Below, one piece after another: positions 19,105-26,350 of a stretch of DNA of 49,605 bases. Origin of the DNA: Pirellulales bacterium. GTDB lineage: Bacteria > Planctomycetota > Planctomycetia > Pirellulales > Thermoguttaceae. Location of the stretch: NCBI GenBank assembly GCA_016929515.1, contig JAFGIR010000082.1, forward strand, positions 1 through 49,605. The letters are read 5' to 3'. The position numbers were made by a program, and so were the translations under genes. Position 1 is the first letter of the stretch. Each line of letters starts with the position of its first letter. The notes below the pieces were generated by a model that did no database searches, was not told the DNA's origin, and saw only the letters and a list, made by a program, of their open reading frames with translations.

Positions 19105-19515
19105 CTACGAATCCGACCTTTGTGAAGGCGAGCCAGGGTTGGTCTTTTCGCCCTTGTCGTCCCGAAACAGTATCGCCAGGATTTCCGTAAGTCTCTTTCG
19201 AGCTTCGTTGACTACTTCCAGGTCGCGAAGTGTTTCTTGCATTTGTTCGATCTTACAACGCAGTCGTTCATTCTCTTTAAGTAGTGCTTCTTGCGTCGTT
19301 GACCTTGGTTCATTCTCATCGGTCACGTCGAAATCGGATTCGACCAGCTTGCCTTCCTTTTGCTGACGTCGCCAAGCGGTCAGGTAGGACGAATAAAGCC
19401 CCTCCCGTCTGAGCAACGCGCTTACTTGACCACGTTGGGTGCATTTCTCGACCTCGCGCAGGATTCGTAGCTTGTAGGCATCGGTCAGGAAACGTCTGGC
19501 GGGGTTCTGAGACAC
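19105..19515 (-). CDS. Lone IS3 OrfA-like helix-turn-helix protein
   Basis: The 136-residue protein contains RRFLTDAYKLRILREVE and LRREGLYSSYLTAWRRQQ, the helix-turn-helix of IS3-family OrfA (transposase_8-like). A coiled coil follows (about 78-105). The usual orfB integrase is absent: 113 bases downstream comes the TPR gene. The C-terminus (NEARKRLTEILAILF plus a polar tail) also departs from standard OrfA. No inverted repeats were found around it. It is co-directional with the kinase upstream (41-base gap) and the TPR gene. It may be a transposon remnant or an OrfA-derived DNA-binding protein recruited to the operon. The start is a GTG at 19515 without a strong ribosome site. Confidence 0.75.
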   Translation of the reverse strand: MSQNPARRFLTDAYKLRILREVEKCTQRGQVSALLRREGLYSSYLTAWRRQQKEGKLVESDFDVTDENEPRSTTQEALLKENERLRCKIEQMQETLRDLEVVNEARKRLTEILAILFRDDKGEKTNPGSPSQRSDS

Positions 19516-19556
19516 GGTACTATTGCGAGCGATGAACCGGCTTGAGTTCTGTCTTA

Positions 19557-21782
19557 CTATCCTTCCAAATAGCCATAGCTTCCATAACGACGCGAGTAGA
19601 GCTTTCGGGGAATTCCGTTAAGGACGACTCCCACGGGGGAAGCTCCAGTTCCCGAAAGGCGATCATAGGTCTTTTTAACTTGGTCCACGCGGCTGACGTC
19701 GCGCATGGCGCATATGAGCGTAGCGTCCGCGTGTTTCGCCATCACCAGCGACTCACTTGCCGCCAAGACGGGCGGCGTGTCGATGAGAACGTAGCGATAC
19801 GATTTACGTGCTTCGTCCAGCAACTGCTTAAGCGCGCCGTTGCCGAGCAGCTTGTGGGGATTCCCCCGAGTCCTGCCGGCGGGAAGCAAGTGTACGTAAT
19901 CGCTCCAACTCGTGATAACCGACTCTTCCCAAGAAGACTCGTTTCCGAGTACCTCTCCCAGGCCCGGCTTCTGACGCACGCCAAACACGGTATGAATATC
20001 GGGGGAACGCATATCTCCGTCGATCAGAAGCGTTCGGGCGCCCGAAGCACGAGCGATGCTAACAGCCAACTGCACGGCCACGCTGGTTTTCCCCTCGTTG
20101 TTGGTCGCACTGGTTACCGCCAGAACCTTCATTTGCTTCAATGCTTCGGACAGGATCAGACAGGTTCGCAAGGAGTCGATGCTTTCCTCGAACACGCTGA
20201 AATCGCGGCCGCTAGACTGCGACGAGTTGCTGTGGGAAACGCGGGGCCCGCGGGGTAACGAAGCGACTTCCGCAACGATCGGCAAGTTCGCGAGGTTCCC
20301 AAGGCTGTCGGCGTTCACCACGCGTTGCACGAGGCGTTCTCCGAAGATGGCCACCCCAAACGGAAGACAAAAACAGAAAAGCGATGCGAGAGCGATTTTG
20401 TCGTAAGGAATCAATTCGATGGGTACCGCGGGCACCTCCGCTTGCCGCAACAGCGAGACCCGAGTCGGTGCTCGCTGTTCCGTGCGAAGCTTCATCGTAC
20501 GTTCCGTGATCAGATCATAGACTCCTTCGGCACGGACCAACTCGTCTCGCATGAATTCCAGTTCCAGTGTATCGCCGCTGTAGAGTTTGACGTCCTTGAG
20601 CTGACCTTCGTAGCGTTCGCGCAGCAGTTTTTCCATCACGCGAAAGTTCTCAAGACTGGATTTCATGGCCTGGATCTGATCCTTTTGGCGATTGGCCGCC
20701 GTGGCGAGCATGTCCTTCTTGAGTTCTTCGCGCAGTTGCGATTCGACCTTTGCAAGCGTTTCTTCGTCGTGACCGATTTCGGTATTCAATCGTTGGAAAG
20801 AGGGATCGTCCTTGCCCTTGGCGGACTTCTTTTCGATTTCGTGGAGCAGGGCCCGCTTGGCGACGAGCATATCCTTCAGCCGTTGGACCTCCGCATTTTC
20901 CTGGACACTCTGTTCGAGCATTCCCTCCGGTACCGGAATTGTCTCCGCGGAGGCGGCCTGTTCGGAAGCCGCGATTCGCGCTTCGAGGATGGCGCGCTCG
21001 ACTTCGGCATTGACGAGCCGATTCTGAAGGTCTGCCAGCGGATGGGGGGTCGTGGTGTCTGAATTGGCGCGAGCCCCGAATGGGTCCTTTCCGGTGGCTT
21101 GCTTGGTCAACTCGCGGACGCTCTCTCGCAGACGTGCGACTTCACTCGCCCGGTGCCCTCGTTCCTGCTCGAGCAAGTCAATGACCTTCTGAGTTCGTTT
21201 TGCGTCGTTTCGACCACGCAGTTCAAAGTAGGCGTCGGTTACGGCACGGACAATCAATTCCGCGTGCTTTGGATTGGGATCCTGAAAGGAAATTCGGAAA
21301 AACTCGGAGTGACCGACTGGCGTCACACTGATCTTGCTGGCCAACCATTCGACGGGAGAGGGCTCCTTCGCGATGTCCGGCATGCGTGCGATCTCCGGTT
21401 GACTGACAACCGGCCCTAGCACCAACGGACTTCGGATCAACTCGATCTGATTCGAGACGAAGACGTCCGGACGGTCACGGGACTCGAAGGCGATGTAGGG
21501 AGCCTGCTCGTCGATCTGGAGCCAGGCAGAAGCCTCGTAAACGGGTACGAAGAGCCAGTAGACAAGCGATGCGGCAATTGCGGCCAACAGCAACCCGGCC
21601 GGCGTGGCCACCTTCCACCACTGCCGCAACGCGTTTGCTACCGATGCGAGAGTGATGAAGGGAGAGTCGGACGAGGCGTTCGCTCGATGCAATGCGGCCC
21701 TCGAACGCATCCCGTACAACGTCGGCGAAGCCATGGGCACCAACTCCTTGGAACGACTGGAGTGGTCAATGATGTCAGGCAT
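19557..21782 (-). CDS. Wzc-like polysaccharide co-polymerase / tyrosine autokinase
   Basis: The 741-residue protein joins a Wzz chain-length domain to a BY-kinase. Two membrane segments (about 62-80 and 462-481) bracket a periplasmic region with long coiled coils (about 190-430). The cytoplasmic kinase has the Walker A motif TSATNNEGKT (557-566), Walker A' LLIDGDM (585-591) and Walker B VLIDTPP (665-671). A C-terminal Tyr cluster (Tyr729, 733, 736, 738) is the expected autophosphorylation site. It should control EPS chain length and export, probably with the Wza-like protein at 42031-43104. The start ATG at 21782 has AGGGGA seven bases upstream. It lies 75 bases after exosortase. Confidence 0.93.
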   Translation of the reverse strand: MPDIIDHSSRSKELVPMASPTLYGMRSRAALHRANASSDSPFITLASVANALRQWWKVATPAGLLLAAIAASLVYWLFVPVYEASAWLQIDEQAPYIAFESRDRPDVFVSNQIELIRSPLVLGPVVSQPEIARMPDIAKEPSPVEWLASKISVTPVGHSEFFRISFQDPNPKHAELIVRAVTDAYFELRGRNDAKRTQKVIDLLEQERGHRASEVARLRESVRELTKQATGKDPFGARANSDTTTPHPLADLQNRLVNAEVERAILEARIAASEQAASAETIPVPEGMLEQSVQENAEVQRLKDMLVAKRALLHEIEKKSAKGKDDPSFQRLNTEIGHDEETLAKVESQLREELKKDMLATAANRQKDQIQAMKSSLENFRVMEKLLRERYEGQLKDVKLYSGDTLELEFMRDELVRAEGVYDLITERTMKLRTEQRAPTRVSLLRQAEVPAVPIELIPYDKIALASLFCFCLPFGVAIFGERLVQRVVNADSLGNLANLPIVAEVASLPRGPRVSHSNSSQSSGRDFSVFEESIDSLRTCLILSEALKQMKVLAVTSATNNEGKTSVAVQLAVSIARASGARTLLIDGDMRSPDIHTVFGVRQKPGLGEVLGNESSWEESVITSWSDYVHLLPAGRTRGNPHKLLGNGALKQLLDEARKSYRYVLIDTPPVLAASESLVMAKHADATLICAMRDVSRVDQVKKTYDRLSGTGASPVGVVLNGIPRKLYSRRYGSYGYLEG

Positions 21783-21857
21783 GGAGATTTCCCCTTTCTA
21801 CTCCGTTTTGATACATTTTCCGCATGTCCGTTTGACTATTTCCGTTGGTGTCCGTGA

Positions 21858-22850
21858 TCAAACATGCTCTTGTTGAACCACGGTACCGATGTCCACCTGC
21901 TCGATTTCTCGCGTCGCCTTGCCCAGGTACCAGAGTACCATCGCGAACAAACCGGCTGCGAAAGGAATCATTACCCAACCGGCAAAGTCGTGAGTAAATC
22001 TGTGGGCAGCTTCTCCCGAAACATGCAAGCCAAGCAAGGTCGTGACCACAATGCGAGCAGAGTTAGCGATAAGTGCAATCGGAATCGCACTGGCAAGCAA
22101 GAAAAGCTTCTCCCACCACGTGCGTCGAACGAGGATTACATAAGCAAACGCCAAGGCAAAAATCGCGACGAAGATCCGCAGGCCGGAACAGGCCTGCTCC
22201 ACTTCGAAGTGAAGGTCGTCGATAAGAATCGTGTTTCCCTCGGCAAGCGCCGGCTGGCCAAAACACTGCAAGGTCCAGCAACTCAACTGCGTGGCGACAC
22301 GTTGCAGAGGAAGACTGACCCAACGTTCCATCCGCCACGGCAACGGCACCATGAACCAAAGAAAAGCGACCGAGGGCAGGCTCCAAAGGAAAACGCGGTA
22401 GCCCGCGAGAAGCCAAACGATTCCCCCGATCAAGAGCATCATCGACCATCCATCAACGGCATCCACGTACCATCGAGCACCGAGAATGCGCACGCCAACG
22501 CTTAGCGCGATGACGATCAGTCCAGGCCACGCGAAGCCGGTCGCCGATCCCGGAAAACGGTCGCGACGAGCCCAGAGAAAGAAAACGGCAAGCGGGATCA
22601 CGAAGAAACCGTGCGAGTAATCCGGCTCTCGGTCCCACGTGTGGACCAGTCGCAGAAGCGTGGGCCAATAGGACCAGGCCACCGCGCCCGTCAGAATGGC
22701 GGCCGCCGCGATCCACCTCAACAGCCGAGCCGTTTCCGACGGCAATGGCTCTGAAGAACACTCGCAATTCGCACGTTCTTGCTTCGGAACGTCTGAACTG
22801 CGTGTCTCTGTGTGTTTTCTGGAGCGATTCTGCTTGCTCGATTCAGCCAT
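21858..22850 (-). CDS. Exosortase
   Basis: The 330-residue membrane protein has about eight hydrophobic segments after a polar 40-residue N-terminus. The catalytic triad of exosortases is present: Cys221 in VEQACSGLR, Arg266 in NSARI and His287 in THDFAGW. PDYSHGF (76-82) and MVPLPWRME are also family-typical. Exosortase is the proposed transpeptidase that cuts PEP-CTERM proteins at their C-terminal signal and passes them to the surface; a candidate target lies at 25174-26235. It is the first gene of the EPS operon on this strand. The subtype may be the planctomycete XrtU, but I cannot confirm that without profile scores. Confidence 0.92.
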   Translation of the reverse strand: MAESSKQNRSRKHTETRSSDVPKQERANCECSSEPLPSETARLLRWIAAAAILTGAVAWSYWPTLLRLVHTWDREPDYSHGFFVIPLAVFFLWARRDRFPGSATGFAWPGLIVIALSVGVRILGARWYVDAVDGWSMMLLIGGIVWLLAGYRVFLWSLPSVAFLWFMVPLPWRMERWVSLPLQRVATQLSCWTLQCFGQPALAEGNTILIDDLHFEVEQACSGLRIFVAIFALAFAYVILVRRTWWEKLFLLASAIPIALIANSARIVVTTLLGLHVSGEAAHRFTHDFAGWVMIPFAAGLFAMVLWYLGKATREIEQVDIGTVVQQEHV

Positions 22851-23135
22851 TTACACTTCGCTCTCGGGATGTCATGTGAGTTAATTGGTTCGGAACACGC
22901 TCTTACGCCGTCGATTTGGCTGGCGGATCGGTGACCATGGGTTCAAGGGAAGCATCTTGTATGAAACAGGTTGTTGTCGCGAGGTTGGTTGCACGGGGAG
23001 CGCCTGAGGATGCATGTCGTGTAGAGGTGTGTCCCGACAAAAAAAGCCCGCAATCGTGGCGGAGGAGAGTCCGCAACGACCAGGGGCGCTGTGTGTCAGT
23101 TGGCCCGGGGTGTCGTCTGTGTGAAGTGAAACCTG
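22851..23135 (-). other. Leader region upstream of the exosortase/EPS operon
   Basis: This 285-base stretch must contain the promoter of the minus-strand EPS operon unless transcription comes from the small gene upstream. I found no clear sigma-70 pair and no sigma-54 motif. It holds the terminator-like hairpin at 23039-23063. The remaining sequence shows no gene. Confidence 0.4.
23039..23063 (-). terminator. Possible intrinsic terminator after the 73-residue gene
   Basis: On the minus strand a short GC-rich hairpin (TCCGC, seven-base loop, GCGGG) is followed after one base by seven T residues. It lies about 75 bases after the stop of the small gene at 23136-23357 and before exosortase. The stem is only five pairs with one G-T pair, so the call is moderate. 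Confidence 0.45.
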
Positions 23136-23357
23136 CTATTCCGGCTCGAATACGATGGAGAGTCGTTTCACTCTGCCGAGCCTCCCATCTTTGACGGGGA
23201 TTTCAATACCGATGGTGCCACTATAGGATGATCGAGCGGCCTCGGCCGCCATTTCTTCAAGGGAGCGCTGGGCATAGGCAACGCGTCGGCGGTTAGGGAC
23301 CGCGCGGTTATCGGAATGAGTGCGGGGTGCCGCGACGGTGGCTTGATCGACTGTCAT
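23136..23357 (-). CDS. Small hypothetical protein (73 residues)
   Basis: The ATG at 23357 has GGAG nine bases upstream. The protein shows an N-terminal polar stretch, a helix-like segment RSLEEMAAEAARSSY and a C-terminal strand-rich part (GTIGIEIPVKDGRLG, then RLSIVFEPE). No membrane segment, signal peptide or known motif is seen. The amphipathic pattern, the ribosome site and the hairpin beyond its stop suggest a real gene. It lies just upstream of the exosortase operon on the same strand. Its function is unknown; it might be a small regulator or adaptor, but that is a guess. Confidence 0.55.
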   Translation of the reverse strand: MTVDQATVAAPRTHSDNRAVPNRRRVAYAQRSLEEMAAEAARSSYSGTIGIEIPVKDGRLGRVKRLSIVFEPE

Positions 23358-23516
23358 ATCTCTGGCTCCGAATCATGTGATGAAGACCAATTAAGCGTTC
23401 CGCAAAACTCAAGTTAGTATTGGCTCTCCAAATCGTGTGTAAAACGACTTAAGAAGGGGTATTCCATAATCCGATCGATTTTTCGTTCGTGGGGCGGCGC
23501 GGACTCCGTCCCCGTG

Positions 23517-23552
23517 GGTTGCACGGGTGCTTGAGCACCGCGATTTGCAACC
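23517..23552. repeat. Two-tier hairpin
   Basis: GGTTGCA pairs with TGCAACC at the outside, and GGTGC-TTGA-GCACC pairs inside, separated by small unequal internal loops. It lies in the gene-free stretch and is not followed by a T tract on either strand, so it is not an ordinary terminator. It could be a structured RNA element or a remnant of a mobile repeat. Confidence 0.5.
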
Positions 23553-24145
23553 TGCGCGAGGACGACCTCCGTGTGATTGGCATACGTACCAAAGTCGCTC
23601 TTGGGCCGGGACCTGATATTGCGGGCCCACCCCAAGACGAGTGTCAAACGAAGGAATCGCCGTGCATCTGCCTGGCAACTGTCACGGACCTCATCAGCCG
23701 GCCAACGCCTACGGTCAAGCCCCACGCGGCACTGACTTCCGCACAATTTTGGGTTCTTTTGAAAGAGGCGGGACATCCCAACTTGTTAGACACAGAAGAA
23801 CGCGTTTGATAGAGACGGTTCTCTGTGTTCAGAAGTTTGGCTCGCGAATTGTTGCTTACGTGCCTTTCACCCAATCCCCCCGCCATCGTCCCGAGAACCC
23901 ACCAGAACGCTCACAGGTATTAAGTGTGTAACGGACTAGCGTATTGGTGGGATCGTTGGTTGTCAAGTATTTAGTGCTGCGAATCATCGGGAATTGCCAA
24001 AAACAGTCCGATTCGGGGGAGTGAGTTGGGCTCGCGGTTCGGAGTCGGACGAACGGTTGGGGGCAGATCCGAAAGACGGGGAGAGACAGGGGGGGGCTTC
24101 GGTCGGCGATCGCGAATTTTTGGCGACGTTTCAAGGGGCGGTGTG

Positions 24146-24173
24146 TTGACATGTCACCCGTCGGGTGTAGGAT
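24146..24173 (+). promoter_or_regulatory. Sigma-70-type promoter for the ECF-like sigma factor gene
   Basis: A perfect TTGACA (24146-24151) is followed after 16 bases by TAGGAT (24168-24173). Transcription would start near 24180 and leave a leader of about 110 bases before the sigma-factor gene. The spacer contains a 13-base palindrome. Confidence 0.6.
24155..24167. promoter_or_regulatory. Palindrome in the promoter spacer, possible operator
   Basis: CACCCG-T-CGGGTG is a perfect inverted repeat about a single central base and fills most of the spacer between the -35 and -10 boxes. A dimeric repressor bound here would block RNA polymerase. No candidate regulator can be assigned. Confidence 0.5.
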
Positions 24174-24289
24174 GATGGAAGGGATTTTGCGGCGGTCGTG
24201 GTATGCGCACCGTTGCCGTTCCCGGTTTTCGGTTGGGTGAGTTCGGAAGGCACAAATCGTGACGTGGTCCGTGGGGTGAAGTGTCGCTC

Positions 24290-24961
24290 ATGAAGGACGT
24301 TGGAAACCGAGCGCAGAAAAGTGCTTTGCCCGCGAAATCCGCGTCAGGCGGGAGGCGTGGAAACGGCAAACAGTCGAAGGGGCGTCCGTTCGACCGGGAA
24401 GGGGCTTTGGCCGACAAGGTTCTGGTCGATCGGTGTCTGGCCGGCGAGGTGGCGGCTTGGGAGGAGTTGTACCTTCAGTGCCACGACTCGCTTCTGGCGA
24501 CGATCGACGCGATCTTGGGCGAAGGCAAGAGCGATCGGAATCTGGTCGATGAGATTGCGGCGCGAGTGTGGTACGCGCTGGTGGCGAATGACGGCCAGCG
24601 TCTTTCCGCCTACAGTCCCGATCGGGGTGCTCGGCTGATTACCTTCATGCGGACGGTGGCGCGAGACGAGCTTGGTCGCCATTTCCGCGCGGAACGCCGT
24701 CGCCGGCGTCGCGAGATACTGGCCGCTTGGGGAAAGCCCCGCTATCGATCGGCCGTCGCCTCACCGCCTGTACTGCTTGGCGAGTTCATGGCGACCCTAA
24801 CTCCCCAAGAGAGGGACTTCTGTGCGGACCATCTGCTGGGGGCCTCCGCGACGGATAGTCCGTCGGGGGGAAGGATGCTCTCGGCTGTCAACATTCGCCA
24901 GATTACGCATCAGGTCTATCGGAAGTTCGTGCGATTCATGGGCAGCGACTCGCAATCGTAG
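24290..24961 (+). CDS. ECF-like RNA polymerase sigma factor
   Basis: The protein has 223 residues from the ATG at 24290; a GTG at 24281 would add three. A polar, Lys/Gly-rich N-terminus precedes a sigma region-2-like segment (ADKVLVDRCLAGEVAAWEEL; ITFMRTVARDELGRHFRAER with a run of Arg) and a region-4-like C-terminus (LTPQERDFCADHLL; VNIRQITHQVYRKFV). The canonical region-4 helix is weak, so it is a divergent member. It would direct RNA polymerase to a special promoter set. The PEP-CTERM protein gene starts 212 bases downstream on the same strand, which makes that gene a likely target or operon partner. No anti-sigma gene is adjacent. Confidence 0.78.
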   Translation: MKDVGNRAQKSALPAKSASGGRRGNGKQSKGRPFDREGALADKVLVDRCLAGEVAAWEELYLQCHDSLLATIDAILGEGKSDRNLVDEIAARVWYALVANDGQRLSAYSPDRGARLITFMRTVARDELGRHFRAERRRRRREILAAWGKPRYRSAVASPPVLLGEFMATLTPQERDFCADHLLGASATDSPSGGRMLSAVNIRQITHQVYRKFVRFMGSDSQS

Positions 24962-25173
24962 GCGAGCAAACTACTTAGGGCGATTTTTCTTCGCCTCGGG
25001 CGTGCCGGCCACTATATCTCTTCGGCGCATCTCGCCTTTTCGAGAAGATTTTCCGATTTTCGCCCTAACAAACGCCACCTCGGCGGCTTATAGGCTACGA
25101 ACGCAGCTCACTGCGGGTTGGCCCGCGGGGCAGACCTCCGAGGAATATTCACATCTTGAGAAAGGGGAATGTG

Positions 25174-26235
25174 ATGAAGAAGGGATTGTTAACCGTATTT
25201 GGCGTGGCATTGATGGTTGCGGTTCTCGTGCCTGGACCCACAACGGCATCGGTCATCGAACTGAACAACTACACGCTGGATTTCGTGTCGGCGGCCATCC
25301 AACAAGCGGGCAACGGCATCAACGACGCTAGTGATGCGGCTGCCGCTGGTATCGTCCGCCTGCCGGGTGTCGACGAGTGGAACTTCAACGACAAAAGCTT
25401 CGTTGGATTTGTGGACAGCGATGGCAGCGGGAATATTTCAGCCGGCGATCTATTTTACGATTTCGGCGTGGCGAATGTGACCGGTTTCGATACTGTTGGT
25501 GGATCGGTACTGAAACCCGACACCTATGGTAATTCCCTTGGGGGGGCCGGCCAAACGGCTAGCACCCATGAGCTGACGATTGCCTTCCGTGCAACGGGAG
25601 TTCAGGTGTCGAATGCCTTCTTCGTGATCCAATCACTTGACCAGCTGGATGCGTATGTCGACGCGGGTGTTGGCTTCACGCCTTCGGATATTTCGGCTGC
25701 GGGTTCCTATGTCGATGGCTTGCTGGTCGAAGATGCCCGCGACCTTATTTCTGGTTCTGGCAACAACACGGTTCCGAGCGAGCCGGCCGGTGAACTGGCA
25801 ATGAGGTTCACGATGCAGGACTATTTGACGGGTGAAGACAATGACTTCGAGGAGGACTTCCTTGCTGACGACGGTTCTCCCTTGTCGGTAGACGTCAACG
25901 TGGTCGAAGCCACCACGCCCGACCCGGTTCCGAATTGGCAATTGGTCATCGGCGTGACGGACACGACGAATGTCCTTACGAACAGTGGCGCTTTGACGGT
26001 CGCTCAGCAACTCGGAGGGGTTTTCGGCTTCAACCCTGGCATACAGGTTGATCCAATCAACAACCCGGCGATGTTCGTGGGTGGCTCTTATGGCGGCGTG
26101 GCTTTCGACTTCGGGTTCGTCTTCGACTCCGAGGGTTCGTTGAACAAGGAAATCGTTCCGGAACCGTGGACCGCGCTGATTTGGGGTGGCCTTGGCCTCT
26201 TCGGTTTGGCACTGGCTCGTTATCGCAGGAAGTAG
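25174..26235 (+). CDS. PEP-CTERM sorting-signal protein with EF-hand-like loop
   Basis: The 353-residue protein begins at the ATG at 25174 with AAGGGGA six bases upstream. Residues 1-25 form a signal peptide (MKKGLLTVFGVALMVAV, likely cut after TTA). DSDGSGNISAGD (81-92) has the Asp/Asp/Ser/Asp spacing of an EF-hand or dockerin calcium loop. A second acidic patch, EDNDFEEDF, lies near residue 225. The C-terminus has the tripartite sorting signal: VPEP (328-331), a hydrophobic segment and ARYRRK at the very end. The exosortase at 21858-22850 should process it. The middle resembles no enzyme I know; it may be a structural surface or matrix protein. Confidence 0.9.
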   Translation: MKKGLLTVFGVALMVAVLVPGPTTASVIELNNYTLDFVSAAIQQAGNGINDASDAAAAGIVRLPGVDEWNFNDKSFVGFVDSDGSGNISAGDLFYDFGVANVTGFDTVGGSVLKPDTYGNSLGGAGQTASTHELTIAFRATGVQVSNAFFVIQSLDQLDAYVDAGVGFTPSDISAAGSYVDGLLVEDARDLISGSGNNTVPSEPAGELAMRFTMQDYLTGEDNDFEEDFLADDGSPLSVDVNVVEATTPDPVPNWQLVIGVTDTTNVLTNSGALTVAQQLGGVFGFNPGIQVDPINNPAMFVGGSYGGVAFDFGFVFDSEGSLNKEIVPEPWTALIWGGLGLFGLALARYRRK

Positions 26236-26272
26236 TGGTAGGCCGTTCGGATTCGGTTATTCGTGATACTAA

Positions 26273-26320
26273 AAGGCTCAGCGGCGGGTGAAGATGCCCG
26301 CGGCTGAGCCTTCTTTTTTT
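26273..26320 (+). terminator. Strong intrinsic terminator after the PEP-CTERM gene
   Basis: AAGGCTCAGC-G-GCGGG pairs with CCCGC-GGCTGAGCCTT (one mismatch) around an eight-base loop, followed by TTCTTTTTTT. It lies 37 bases after the stop. The minus-strand gene that ends at 26351 converges on it, and on that strand the hairpin is followed by TTTT, so it may act in both directions. Confidence 0.9.
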
Positions 26321-26350
26321 CATCGTTTCCGGGGATTGTCGGGATGCTGT

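Larger units (their letters stand above)
23358..24280. other. Long stretch without a clear gene (about 0.9 kb)
   Basis: Open frames exist on both strands (for example 23414-23776 minus and 23489-23809 plus), but none has recognisable motifs or a good ribosome site. The stretch contains a strong imperfect hairpin (23517-23552), G-rich tracts (24077-24097) and, at its right end, the sigma-factor promoter. It may be decayed coding sequence or contain an unrecognised RNA. Confidence 0.5.

Noticed and set aside
23489-23809. 106-codon plus-strand frame in the gene-poor stretch
   Set aside because: No motif, no ribosome site and odd composition; an opposing frame of similar length overlaps it.
24975-25068. 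Inverted TTAGGGCGA and TCGCCCTAA in the leader of the PEP-CTERM gene
   Set aside because: Nine-base arms 76 bases apart without other support may be chance; no terminator or known site fits.
22851-25173. Sigma-54 promoter for exosortase or the PEP-CTERM gene
   Set aside because: No TGGCAC-N5-TTGC-like sequence was found in either upstream region.
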